From: Hermatobates lingyangjiaoensis
Lineage: Eukaryota; Arthropoda; Insecta; Hemiptera; Hermatobatidae
Length of the DNA stretch: 64,000 nucleotides
Direction of reading: 5' to 3'
NCBI GenBank assembly: GCA_026182355.1
Contig: JAPFBL010001617.1
Location: forward strand, 7,627,001 to 7,691,000
Shown: positions 45,824-58,065 of the stretch, piece by piece
Position numbering within the stretch: the first letter of the stretch is position 1
How the letters are laid out: each line of letters starts with the position of its first letter
Position numbers and translations under genes: made by a program
The notes under the pieces: model-generated
The model's input: only the letters and a program-made list of their open reading frames with translations
The model's database searches: none
What the model was told of the DNA's origin: nothing

Positions 45824-46138
45824 AAGAGAATTAAAGTTTATCAGGACTCGGTCAGTTCTTTAGGTTCAAATTAAACTTCATTGCTAACGTTTCGGTTTTT
45901 ATTTAAAACCTTTTTCATAGGCAGAAGTATAAAATTTTGAAACAGAATAACTAAGTACTACATTAAAGACTTTTTTACAAAGAAAAATTATAGTCTTTAA
46001 TGGAATACGTAGTTTTTCTATTTCAAAATTGTATACTTCTGCCTATGAAAAAGGTTTTAAATAAAAACCGAAACGTTGGCAATGAGAGTTTAATTTGAAC
46101 CTGAAGAACAGACCGAGTCCTGATAAACTTTACTTTTG
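45824..46138. repeat. ~315-bp near-perfect palindrome of PLE ends
   Basis: Arms of ~145 bases (AAAGTTTATCAGGACTCGGT, AACGTTTCGGTTTTTATTTA, CCTTTTTCATAGGCAGAAGT) around a short centre near 45985. Same sequence family as 43814-44052, but here the ends meet with nothing between them. Confidence 0.88.
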
Positions 46139-46235
46139 TGTACATCAATATGTACGAGTATACTACTCAAAATTTATAGGTATTGATCCCTTTTTTAGTG
46201 TATTTTTTTTATATTACATATATACACACATGGAG

Positions 46236-46267
46236 AAAGATAGATAGATAGATAGATATATATATAT

Positions 46268-46351
<84 letters not shown>
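46236..46351. repeat. compound microsatellite (GATA)n-(AT)n-(GATA)n-(GA)n
   Basis: Runs of GATA, a short AT block, GATA again, then about 23 GA units. Confidence 0.95.
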
Positions 46352-46356
<5 letters not shown>

Positions 46357-47424
46357 GTGGACATAGGAGTTACAAAGTAAAAGGGATTCATAGTATATAA
46401 GATGATTTATGCATTGAATTTCATGTCACATACAAATTCTATAAATATCATGATTATTTAAATGTATTTAGGATTTTAGTTTTGAAACTATATGTTAAAA
46501 TATTGAGAAATTGCTAATGTGGTTTCAAAATGGAGTGGATTGATTTTCAGTGCTAAATAAATAATTAGTTCTGAATCCAGTTTGAGAAAGGAGGAAAGCC
46601 TCTTCCACTATAGAACATTATAGTCCAGAATGAATTAGTGTATTTTTAAATGATTATTAGTCTACGAAATGCTATAAGAGTGTGGTAGTAAATTTGACTT
46701 TGTACTAGAAGAAGTACATAGTAATAGTACGATGAGGCGGTGGTGGCCTTGGGGGGTGCGCGTGCCTACTAGGGATCAACAGGTGGCCACTGCCTGTAGT
46801 CTACGCATGCCCACAACTCCCTTCGACCTACAAACCCCTCCCTCGTCCTGCACATCATAAATCATGTGATTTACTCTCCCAGGAGTCAAATCCCCCTCTC
46901 ATCTGCTACCTTGAATCTTCTAAAACTCAACAAGAAATCTCTCCGACAATAAAATGCCTTCATATTTTTTAAAAGAACTTGCCATTCTTCACTTAAACTT
47001 CTTGCCTTAAACATACTTAATAATAATTATTCACGAAAAAATACCTATTCAATATCGTGAACCAGTTCTGTTAACATTATTGTGCAATATACAAATGTTA
47101 ATAAATTGCGAATTAAAGATCAATCAACTGACCTTGCAGTTTTGATGTATATAGACTAGAATTAAATTTCAATATTACATAAATTTAATTGAAGGTGGAA
47201 TGATTTTGGGTAATTAAGAGTTTGAAAATTAGAATTTTTCGAACTCTTAACAGTTCATGCTCATTATAAATGAAACTTATATTCATTTTAATGTAATTGT
47301 TAATCTGTGACTATATCGTGACCATCACCCTCAAATCAGGATCTTTACTAGTGAAGATGCTCCAATATCCCTTCCAATACCTTATGAAGACTAGAAAATC
47401 AAAATGGCAATATACTATAATAAT
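46352..47424. other. intergenic, one GC-rich patch
   Basis: 46735-46880 is clearly GC-richer (GGTGGCCTTGGGGGGTGCGC; CCCACAACTCCCTTCGACCT) than its flanks. I found no convincing reading frame in it. The rest shows nothing. Confidence 0.4.
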
Positions 47425-49151
47425 AAATCTGGAGTGGCCTGCACTCAACTTTACTATAAGTAAACTTAATATCAATGTTCTTGGGTATATAATATATAAT
47501 GTCCCATTTAAGCATAATGGAAACATTTAAATAGGAGATGCTTATTAGTCTTTCATTTCTGAAGTAGTACAGCTAGTGATTGATCGACTTATCAATGTAT
47601 CAGCCTATTTTTTGTACATCCCACAGTTGATGCAAATAATTTCATTAGTATAACTACAGCAGTAATACCATTTTTGAAAAACCAAACTGAAAATTTCTTG
47701 ATACGAAATAATCTCCTACAAGAGAACATGGCGTTTGTTCAAATAGCTAGTGGATTTCCTATATCGTTTATTTGACCTCCTTCTACATTGAATATTTAAG
47801 TCAAATTTTCAAATTTAAATCAGAAAAAAACTCTTACTTTCTCTGAAAACATTATAAACATCCAAGAAAAAATGTCGTTTTAAGATAATTTATAATTAAG
47901 GATATACGATAATTACATTTATTAATTTTCAAACGAACGATTTCAATTGTGAATTATGTTTTACACTTTTGGTCTTTTATAGAATTATTATACTGAGAAA
48001 TTTATTGCTTCTTAGATTTAATAAAATCATTTTCCTTCCCCTTTATCAAAAATCATATATACCAATTTTCTCTGAGTGTTATGTTTTTCCTGTGTCTTGT
48101 ACTCTGTTATAAGATTGCTATGAATGTATATTGAGAAAGAATATATTGGTAATTAACCAGTTTACATACTCAACTCAAAGTTGAAGCCAACTATTCAATA
48201 TAATTTAAATCATTTATAGTTGGGAGCTTCTAATTTTTGAAAATAATAAATATGAACTATTAGACTAGAATAGTCTAATTTAATCTCAGTGGTTTTGCTC
48301 AAAAAATTTCTAAGTCAATGTAAACATTGTAAAAAAATATCAAAAATTCCACAAGTATAGAGGGTGATCCCTTAGTCTAGGAAAAACAAAAAGTTTTTAT
48401 AGCTTTATTGCTTTTTCCCATAATTGAAACTTCATGAATATCTTTTTATGAATTGCTAATTTTTTGTTCCATTTATGGTCAATTTTTTTTGAGTTTTTAA
48501 TGAGCCGTTTAGCGTCAAAAAAACATTTTCTGAAAACAGTAATCGTACTTTAACGCCTCTTTGGTGAACGTTATATTGAAAAAAAATATTTCAAATCCTT
48601 TTCCATATAATATTCTATTTTTAAGCATAGTTTCATTTTGATCCGTCAAACGGTATGCTTTTTATCGCTCTCACAATCTTTGAGATTGAATTATACGACA
48701 AATTTTTTACATTTTATTGAAAAAAAATATTTCCTTTGTTTTAAAATTCTGCATATATTTTTCGTCTGTTCCATTTGTAACCTCAAAGATAATGCCAACA
48801 TTTCAAAACTCCAGGGTTATCAGTTTAGGAGAAATAAATGTTTTCTAAAAAAAGGTTTTTGGCAAAAAAAGTGACTTTCCCGTCATGCATAATTCTTCCC
48901 AAACAATAGGGTCTTCTCCCCATGAGGCCCATTTTTGTGTAATATATCAACTTGATCCATCAATGATTCTGGACCGTAGCGTGATAACAAGCAATGCTTG
49001 TTATCAACACACTACCCACCCACCCACAAACACACAGACATCATCAAAAAAACTTCATAAAACGACTTTTGGGACCTCAAAACATGTAATTCCGTCAAAA
49101 TCTCGAGATGGAATTTTTTTGCGATCACTATACTTTACTTATAGTAAAGTA
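47425..49151 (+). repeat. family A interspersed repeat, copy 4
   Basis: The cleanest uninterrupted copy (about 1.73 kb). Starts CTGGAGTGGCCTGCACTCAA then CTTTACTATAAGTAAAC; ends GCGATCACTATACTTTACTT then ATAGTAAAGTA. The two ends carry the same ACTTTACTATAAGTAAA word in opposite orientation, itself almost a palindrome. Confidence 0.8.
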
Positions 49152-49889
49152 ACAAGAAACTCGTCAAGTTGACAAATCACTTGCTGGGCAAAGGTCTAAA
49201 TGATTCAAATAACGTTATAATAGCTGCATATAAACTTAAGAAACATTGATAACTTTAATGAAGTGAATATTAAAGAATAAGACTGAAAAAGTTAACAAAT
49301 CAGAGTTACTTAGTTACAAAGACGTGAGCAATATTATTTCGGTCTGTATAAAATGAAAGACTACTCTAGTAAGGCAAAACTACTTTACCCTGAATTAAAT
49401 TAAGGTCTATACTAGTAAGGTGAAATTCTTTGCTCTGACGAAAATTGAGATGGATTATTCTGAGTAACTGTTAACAAGTTAATTGGAATAAACTGGAGTA
49501 TTTACAGTAAGTACAGGAATGGAGTGCTTCTGGCATGATCCAAGAGTCTGCTTCAACACAGACTCAATTTAAGAAAAAAATATGACTTAATAATTCACAC
49601 AAAATAAATAGCTTGGATAAACGGCCAATTTAAGATAAAATCAACAAGAAAATAATAGAAATTATATATGCATTCTCAGGAATTTCCAGACTATGTAAAA
49701 AAAAATCTCCACATCCATACTGTAAAAAAATGGTTTAAGATGCCACAGGGCTTTCTTTCATTTACTACATTGTTAACTATTACAACCTTGGTATCTGAAA
49801 ATGAGGGATTGTGTACATAAAACCTTATGAAAGAGTGAGTAAAAATACCTTTTGTTTGAAGTACATATCCGGAAATGGGTGTAATGGTG

Positions 49890-50460
49890 GTACATTTTAT
49901 GATTTCAGAAAATGTTTTTTCTATGCTAAACTGTTACTTATATAAATATAAAATTTTGCTAAAACAGAATAAAATTAGTATTTCTTAAAAAAAATCGCAA
50001 ACTGCAAAAGACCAGCACTAACTAAAAAGTTATATTGACTCAGAAATTTTTTCTAAAAATCGAGGAAAATATAATTATTGTTTTAAGTTTTAAGTTTTAA
50101 TGCAAGATATTTTCAGACACTTTAAACAGTTAAAAAAATATGTAATAAACATACATTACTTAAGGCTATATAACAGACAACCATATATTTTATGAATTCA
50201 CTAGAGTGATAGATGATTCACTAGCAGGATTCGCCATCAATAAACATGATATATCCTTCAACACACTTAACTGTCACATATGTATTCTTTGTGTGTTTAA
50301 GAACTCTATTATTTATGAATAATATTGGAGCATTGGAAAGGTACTTTTTCATTTTTCATGACAATACGGTTACTATTTGTAAAGATCTTCTTATGAGATT
50401 TTATAAACTTAAAAATTCATTCTTTCATATTGTTATACTGTGAATATTTTATGAGTTTAT
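49890..50460. repeat. family A fragment(s)
   Basis: TTTCAGAAAATGTTTTTT..GCTAAACTG near 49905 matches the interior of copy 2, and TTGGAAAGGTACTTTTTCAT near 50333 matches the reverse strand of 3800-3830. Orientation differs between the two parts, so it may be more than one fragment. Confidence 0.5.
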
Positions 50461-50639
50461 TACTTTAGATTAATAATATTGCATTAAAAATGACAAAAGG
50501 TCCATTTATAGTAACATCAGAAGTTTGGGTAAATATACATCTACATAAGAGACAATATACCGATAAAAAAAAACAACAGAATCAGATCTAAAATTTTTAG
50601 ATAAGATTGAAAAATCTATAAATTATAAAAGAATTACTC

Positions 50640-51010
50640 TGGACCTTTTAGAAATATAAAAAGCTGTTGATAGCACATCCTTGTTATCGATTGTAGCAGG
50701 AACGTTAATCCAGCAACTTGAGAACGGATCAATACAATGCTAACGTAAAGAGTAATTAGTGTAAATATCGAAATCATCACCTAGATTGTAAGCTTCCAGA
50801 TTTCAAGAATAGGGCTCTAATCTGAAATATTCATGCAACAAAAATTAATATTGAAAACATAAAAGTTATCTCTTTGTGGGTACCTGGAAACAAGGAATAG
50901 AGGAAATGAAGCAGAGAACCATTTGAAATATATTAAAGCAATATAATTTATGAATAAATGAAAAAGAAAGCAGATAAAGGTGGGTGCAACAACCGTGCAT
51001 AATTTAGTTT
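50640..51010 (+). pseudogene. non-LTR retrotransposon RNase H remnant
   Basis: Contains VISLWVPGNK and, after one-base losses, GIE.NEAENHL, the WVPGHKGIEGNE.AD.LA motif of LINE-type RNase H domains. Frames are broken throughout. Confidence 0.55.
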
Positions 51011-51110
51011 AAAAAAATGCATTCCAACTGCACTTACCATTGGTAAAAAAGACTATATTTTTAATGAAAAAGTTTATAAATATATGTAAAACTCCATTTT
51101 GTTACTTAAA

Positions 51111-52555
51111 TACTTTACTATAAGTAAAGTAAAGTAGTTAAGAAAAAAATCGATACCAATTTTTTGGTGGTTTTACATATTTTGGGTCCGCAAAGTCTAT
51201 TTTTAACGTTTTTTCGATGATAAAGACGCACATCAACTGCGTCTATGTGGGTGGATGTGTTTCCAAACGTTTGTGAACAACCTGTACTTCACACCATGTG
51301 ATGGATCTAATTCTTATTTTACATAAAAGTGAGCCGATAGTGTAGATGTGCCCAATTGTTTGGCGACAATATTGCATGATGGAAAAGTCACTTTTCTGAC
51401 CAAAATGTGTTTTGATAATATTTTTTCTCTTAAACTATTAACTCTAGAGTCTTAATATTTTAGCATTATCGCAGAAGTGATAATAACCTCTTAGATATTT
51501 ATATCAGAAAATTTTCTGTTTATTTTACAAAATTGAAATTCCTTTATCTGAAATGAAATACTAAAAATTACTAATAGAATGAAAAGTTCATAGTTTGACC
51601 TATATGTCTATTAGATAACATGCCCTTGTTTAGATTTTTTTACAGGAAGCGTAGAAGTGAACACAAATGATCACATGGATTGAATGCTTCCTGATTTCAA
51701 TAAAAAGGTTCTAGTCGGGTCATATATTTAAGATGGAAACATTGTAAATAACTTGATTTTCATGTGGGTACCAGGAATGAAGGGAATACCTTGGAATGAG
51801 TTAGTAAACAATTTAGAAATGTTTGGAACCACATAATTAACCTTGAGTCTCAAGGAGTTTTCACTACACACTTCAGCTTTCACGGAGTAGAACTGACAAA
51901 TAAATCAAGAATAAAGCAGTTATGTGGTGGCAAGATGAACCGGGTTCTATTTAGTTCAAACACCTTATTCGAACCAAACTCATAGTTCAATGAATACTGT
52001 ACCTTCAAAAGAAAGTCTTAGAAATATATGCAAAATATCTATTAAAAATTAGTTAACTATCATTAATGGAAGTTGAATTTGATATCATACGAAGAATGCA
52101 GACTTTCTGTCTGGAAGAGGTAGAAACTACTGATCAGATTATATCTGAATGCCAGCCAATCGCCTTTGAAACGATACAAATTTTTGTCAAATCATACCTA
52201 AAACTATAGAAGTAAAGGATATTTCTCTATCCATATTTACGAATGTCATAAAAGAATTTAAAATCTGCTTTTTAATTTAGTGACAACCATAGCACATTCA
52301 ATCTGACAGGTATGTCCCTGGAGAGTACGCGTCCGATGAGTTTTAGGCCATCATCATCTCACGTAAAGTTGGTCAATGACTTCAAGTTTCTTATAACTGA
52401 TAAAAATATTTTAGCCAAATGTAAACAAATGATACATTATTGATTAATATGTATGTATAGCCATATTAAAAGAAAACAAAATCAGTTTGTTGTCAACAAA
52501 ATTGATATTATGTTTACTTATAGTAAAGTTGAGTATAGGCTACTCCAGATTTTTA
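51111..52555 (-). repeat. family A copy 5, containing retrotransposon sequence
   Basis: Left end TTTACTATAAGTAAAGTAAA; right end TTATGTTTACTTATAGTAAAG then GAGTATAGGCTACTCC. The outer parts match copy 2. The middle (51640-52290) is a plus-strand LINE ORF2 tail absent from copies 1-4. Confidence 0.65.
51640..52215 (+). pseudogene. LINE ORF2 C-terminus (RNase H end and zinc finger)
   Basis: LIFMWVPGMKGIPWNELVN followed about 250 bases later by RMQTFCLEEVETTDQIISEC, QPIAFETIQIFVKSYLKL and a stop. C..EE.ET.DH.ISEC is the usual zinc-finger-like end of jockey-type ORF2 proteins. Decayed. Confidence 0.65.
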
Positions 52556-52894
52556 TGCAAGATGCAATTAAAATTATAAGAATAATGCATACTCTGTTTA
52601 GAAGTTGTGAAAACCTTGTGATCACTCCCTTCTAAGGATAAAGATACTTTGTAACCATATCTAAACAAAGTGAAGTGAGAAATTATTTTTTATATATTAA
52701 TTTGAAGGTCGATAAAGGAATTAAAATCCAAAAATGATTTTAGAAACGAAAAAGGGAAGCCTGGTAAGTTAGATGTGGTAACGCTGCGCACATGTTCAAA
52801 TGAGTCTCAGGTCTACTGTTAGATTCGGATAATAAGAACTTGTGATTGTTCTACATCAACTATTTGAAAATTATTATAACTGTTAAAATTTTTA

Positions 52895-53390
52895 TAACTG
52901 CAATTAATATTGTGGGCACGCTAAAGACCACACAGTTTGATAGATCAAATTCATATTCTACGCAAAAATGAGTTCTACAGAATAGATGTGCCCTACTATT
53001 TATGTGCAATATTGCATAATGAGAAAGAGATTTATTGGCTAAAATGTGTTTTAGACAACTTTTTTCTCCTAAACTATTAACTCTAGAGGTTGAAATTTTG
53101 GAACTGACATTAACATTAACATTAAAAAAAACCACCTGAATTTGCTAATATTTTGCTATAAAATGTAAAATTTTTGATCTATGATTGATTATAAAAGTTT
53201 GTAGGTGCGATAGAGGTCACAATATTCTACAAATTGCCATGAAATTATGCCCAAAAGTAGTATGTTTTGGGAAAACCTTTTTATATAACTTACAAGGACA
53301 AAAATCGTAAATTTTATGATTTCACAAAATGTTTTTTTACACTAAATGGCTAAGTGTAACAAGAAAAGATCTGTCCAAAAACTACGAAAA
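52895..53390 (-). repeat. family A internal fragment (copy 6)
   Basis: GATCAAATTCATATTCTACG, CTCCTAAACTATTAACTCTA and TTTCACAAAATGTTTTTTTA correspond in order to the interior of copy 2. Both ends are missing. Confidence 0.6.
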
Positions 53391-53539
53391 ATGTGGAGTG
53401 GCCTGCACTCAACATTATCTTAAGTAAACATAATATCAAACTCGTTGACAACCGACTATAGATAATTTTATCACTAATGTATCATTAGTTTGTATTTGTC
53501 TATAATCATTTTATCAAGTTTAAGAAACTTGATATCACT

Positions 53540-53930
53540 GATCAATTTCACATATTATTCAAATTATTAAAATGATGGTCTGACTCTCATCGGACTCGTA
53601 CTCACCGCGGTCAAATCTATCATATTGGACAGGCTATTGTTGTAACTGATTTCAACATCAGATTTTAAGTTCATTAATGACTATCATAAATGTACATAAA
53701 GAAATGCTTCACTACAATAGTTTTAGGTATGATCTGACAAACATATTTATTCTGTGGAAGATGATTGACTCACTTTCAGATACAATGAGATGAAAGCCTA
53801 CTACTTCTTCTAGACAGAGAGTCTGCATTCTCTGTATGATTTCACATAGACATCCATTCATAGTTGTACAAGTAGACAAATTTCTTATACATGTTCAATA
53901 TATATTATTCAATTCTCCTTTGGACGATAG
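53540..53930 (-). pseudogene. LINE ORF2 C-terminus, second copy
   Basis: IIQRMQTLCLEEVVGFHLIV, SESESIIFHRINMFVRSYLK, matching the plus-strand copy at 51640-52215 residue by residue in spacing. The zinc-finger Cys/His positions are partly lost. Confidence 0.6.
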
Positions 53931-54479
53931 TATTTCTTTACAAATGTAATTTCAGTATGAATGAGCTTTGTAAACCAAATTGGTCCCAGAGGTTCTCGCC
54001 ACCTTTTAACTGCCTCCAACTTCATCTATTTGTCAGTTTCAATACTGTGAGCCTGAGGTGTTTAGTGCAAAAAACCTCCAGATTTTGGATGTTTGCTGTA
54101 TCCATACATTTCCAAATTAATATGTGGCCGACAAAGTTTAGTCAATACATTAGATTAAAACCCTTTAGAGATATCAGAAAGCATCCAATCCAATATAAGA
54201 GCTATTTAAGTCTTTAAATCTTGGAGGTAGTACAGATAGTGATAGTGTTCAGTTATCCCTATACACTCTTGTTTTGTATTTTACACAAACTATGGCATAT
54301 GATATTATTGGTTTTACAGCAGTAATAATACTTGTAAAGCTTAATCAAGATTTCGTGTTAATACTCATTGCTATAGAAAATAATCACCTACAGCAGAACA
54401 CTGCTTCTGTTCCCTTTGCCAGTGGATCTGCTACATGGCTATTCCAATTTAATCACTGATGCGAGGAACCTCCAAGGGT

Positions 54480-54725
54480 ATATACATAACTTTGATAGTT
54501 CTAGGTTAATCATTTTTCCACATTCAGAAATAAGTACTGTTTTGGATAGATTTATACCAAGACATTTCCCCTTTATCCATCTTTCAACAATTTGTGGAGC
54601 ATGTTGAATGATCTGAAAGGTAATGCCATCAAGCGTTACCCTTTTTCTAATGAAAGATTTTCTGCATATCCTTGTGTATCGTAGTTATCAATATATTGAG
54701 TATTCAACAGGTCATCCACAACTAA
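54480..54725 (-). pseudogene. LINE reverse transcriptase fragment
   Basis: VVDDLLNTQYIDNYDTQGYA then EN, where QGYADD is expected, then after a frame break QHAPQIVERWIKGKCLGINL and SKTVLI, the typical A..IV..W....GL..N..KT region that follows YADD in jockey/I-type RTs. The catalytic Asp pair is gone. Confidence 0.65.
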
Positions 54726-55574
54726 TCAAAAGAATTGGAGTATCAAGAATTATTCTTTTACAATATTACTCTAACCTATTCTATAGTTCGTAGGCCGATT
54801 CATGTATATATTAGTGTTGATTCATCGATTGGAAGACGTCAATCGTTTTTCTATATTCAAGATTGTTTTAAAAAGCAATTACTTAAAACGTCAAAATTTT
54901 TCTATTTTGTTAAACATAATATCTTAGGTATGCTGTCCGTTATGTACGTAGATTCCTATTTGACTAACATCCTCATATTACTATGGAGGTAGAGCGTTTC
55001 TTATTTTTGATATGTTATTATCATTTGATATTGCAAACTTATGAAATATATGTAGAAAAATAATATACAATATATATTATATTTTATGTTTGCCCAGACA
55101 ACTGACATCTGGCATAAACTTAGTTGTCGTATCATCACAAACAAAGTAAAAGTTTCTCTCCATTTGCCTAAAAGCAATATTACCCAGAGTAGTGGTGATC
55201 TTAAACATACTAATAACTATACGTCCCATAAGTAGTAATGACACACGTAGATCTATTGTAACACATTCCCAGACAACCACACAGGGCACTGGCAAACATA
55301 ATACATTATGAGCTTGTTTCATATTTATTTTAATAGTTGTAAGCATTTTATTGTTTACATATACAAAGTGTTTAAAATATTTTTAACTTCTATTAGACTT
55401 TATAGAAAGAATTTGATTGACTGAGGTTCGTTACACAATTTCTTAGTCAATGTTCACAAAATCGACTAGTACAAGTAAAACAGAAGTTCAAGTTGGTATC
55501 CATCAAGTTTATTCCAAATTGAGTTATCAGATATTATAGCATTACTAGCAAACGTGCCCGTCTTTGATGGCATC

Positions 55575-56000
55575 AAAAATTCGATGATACACGGTATTCC
55601 AAAATATCATTAAAAATTATAGGATAGTAGACAATATCATTATTAGTACAGTGTTAAGCAAATGCCTCAGCATACACCACATTAACTGTTTGTCCTTCAG
55701 GCTCATAAGTTATCAAAATACAGCTTAAAAGTTCATAACTTTGCTTCTACACTGAATTTTCAATCCATTCAGAGCATATATATTAAGTTAGAGATACACA
55801 AGTCTAGTGTCAAAGTTTCAGCTGGCTATGTCTTATGGTGGCTGAGTTTACTTGTGACATAATTTTGCGGACAAACCGACAGACAGAAACTTTTCTAAGG
55901 GTGGATTCGGTTTCTCTAATGTATGAAACGTAAAGAAAACTTGAAATGAGTCAGTTCTAAGTAATGTGCACACAAAACTTGTCTTTTATTTATATAGATT
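55575..56000 (+). repeat. unclassified interspersed repeat B, copy 2
   Basis: Partner of 24405-24975, same orientation, with shared GGTATTCCAAAATAT and CTAAGGGTGGATTCGGTTTC. It lacks part of the middle of copy 1. Confidence 0.7.
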
Positions 56001-56078
56001 GAAAATCAATAAATCAATTCATGAAAATAAAGCTTTCACGAATGTTTTCATGATTACTATACTTTACTTATAGTGGAA

Positions 56079-57753
56079 AAAAAAAATTATTTTCAGGTAA
56101 TATACTCTCTAATAAAGTGCAATATTTGTCTTTATCTGCTTCTCCGTCTCAGAACTATGGAAATTTAACCATGATATTCAGTGATTATGAATTTTCTATA
56201 TGGTTTTTGGAATATCTTACTCAAAACCCACACATACACATATACGCACTCGCAGACACACAAATATACCAAAAAATTATTGATAGTCAAACCAATTGTG
56301 GGACCTGTTTTATTGGTCTCAGGAGACTCAAAACATGTATTTGGACTGAAAACTCGATAAGAAATTTTGACCCAAACGTAATATCTTTATTGCTCGCATA
56401 TAGGGCATAAATCAATGCAATATTCAGTGGAATGTAAAGACATTCGTCTTTATTGTGAGTAAACCCATTATAGAAATAATGCAATTATCAATTTAAATAA
56501 TTGATTTGCGCTAATTTGGTTACTGTATTTTACCAATGAGGATGACACTGTAACTGGAGTAATTATTTGAAACAATTGGTGAACGCTTTGAAGGTATCGC
56601 GCTTATGAACGACTGTAATATAATGAAAAGGAACAGGTAACATTAGTATAATCCCAAATCTCATGATATGGAAAGTAAAATTCCACTCAGGAGATTAGAA
56701 AGTGTTGCCCAAAATAATAGATTGCATTTCTACATTGGAGAAGTATATTAGACAGATTTCATTAAGATAAGTCAAAAGGTACTACTTGTGGACCAACAAG
56801 TGGACTAAATGTTGGTAATTTAAAAAGGCACTCAGCCACAGACATCTTGATATCATCTTAAAAATGTCGAAGAGCATAAATCCTTCAAAAGTTCTAAAAT
56901 CTATTTTTCTTTATTAATTTTAAATATTTTAATGAAAAGAAAATAATAAACTGAATTTATATTGAATGGTATTTTAGGGTAGATATTAAAATATGTTTTT
57001 ACACAGCAGAACTCTTGAAATTAGTAACAAACCAATAAATAACAACCATGTTAGAAATTCAAGATCTACTATTCAGACCTAATGAATATAGCATCCCTCT
57101 TAATAATAGTAGAAGCTCATCTTCAGTACAGCTGTTTCCACGTATGAAAGCTACCAATTAGGCTGCGTTAACATTCACAGTTAACAAAAAACATGTGAGC
57201 TTATGTTAACATCAAAAGTTGAGACAATTATTTAAACAAACAACATTAATTATTTTGATTCACTAAAATTTTGTTTTTAGGTATGTTAGCTTATACTTAC
57301 TAGATGTGCATTAAAGTCAGCAAGTACACAGAATGGTAACTTCTAGTAAACTCTCTAGTACAAACTTGCCATGATGGACATTCCAATTGAATATAATACA
57401 AGAATGAAGAAAGTATGCGCTAAACATAAATGCAGAAAGGAGAATTCTGAATGATTCCCGAGGAAAAATTGGGTATGAAAACATTTTTCCAGATTTACGC
57501 TTAAACTACAAAGTTAAATAATGCACCATAATTATGCATCTAATGGTTCAAAAGATATTTCCCAAATCAAATTTAAATCATTGAACTAACTCTTGTTTAT
57601 TTTAGAATAAGTGTCAGTCTAGGGAAGATAAGTGGACAAGTTCAAACAGCTGCTACGGAGTAAGAATCATTCAGTAGTTACTACCACTAGTTACTGACTG
57701 TCCACCCTTTGGAGATAGGGCATTTTTATTTTTCAAGGAGAGTTGAACATGTA
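56079..57753. other. intergenic stretch, nothing recognised
   Basis: AT-rich; no ORF with family features and no clear repeat relationship to the rest of the window. Confidence 0.4.
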
Positions 57754-58065
57754 CTAGTACTGACCACACCCAACATTTTGAATGTGAGTTATTGAAGCTA
57801 ACCCTGACAAGTAGAACGATAAAGCCAGGACCCCAGCAGTAGGTGGATATATTTTGATGTCGGGCAGTACGATTGTAGTGTGGTCGGTAGTGTGTAATGG
57901 AGTGGGAGACGGTAGGCGTTGTGGCTGGTCAGGTGACACGGTGCCGGTAGTAGGTTGTAGGGCGTGCGCTGTGTGGACGCCTACATCGACCGCCGCAAGG
58001 TCAGAGTAGCTCTCCCAGCCGACCTGCACCCACCCAGGTAACCCAGCCTCCCTGTCTGGCCCGCT
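57754..58065 (-). CDS. GC-rich coding-like island, product unknown
   Basis: About 300 bases are strongly GC- and CpG-rich amid AT-rich DNA. On the minus strand a frame is open from about 58075 to 57754, more than 100 codons, rich in Pro/Thr/His (SDLAAVDVGVHTAHALQPTT, PSPTPLHTTDHTTIVLPDIK). A good acceptor (GGTGGGTGCAG) sits at about 58024. On the plus strand an alternative exon reads VDAYIDRRKVRVALPADLHP, ending at a CCCAG|GTAACC donor near 58037. I cannot name either product. It could be an exon of a gene lying outside the window, or a promoter-type CpG island without coding role. Confidence 0.3.
   Translation of the reverse strand, partial: SGPDREAGLPGWVQVGWESYSDLAAVDVGVHTAHALQPTTGTVSPDQPQRLPSPTPLHTTDHTTIVLPDIKIYPPTAGVLALSFYLSGLASITHIQNVGCGQY

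Larger units (their letters stand above)
53392..56078 (+). repeat. family A copy 7, composite
   Basis: Starts GTGGAGTGGCCTGCACTCAA, includes a clear family segment at 54217-54440 (GGAGGTAGTACAGATAGTG) and ends near 56055-56078 with TTACTATACTTTACTTATAG. Inside lie a minus-strand LINE piece and repeat B. Whether these arrived by insertion or belong to a longer form of the family is unclear. Confidence 0.5.

Noticed and set aside
46209..46391. Ser-Leu repeat ORF
   Set aside because: Translation of the (GA)n/(GATA)n microsatellite.
55077..55346. Minus-strand 89-residue ORF with an FRQMERNFYFVCDD segment
   Set aside because: Briefly resembled a transposase fragment, but no motif order supports any family.
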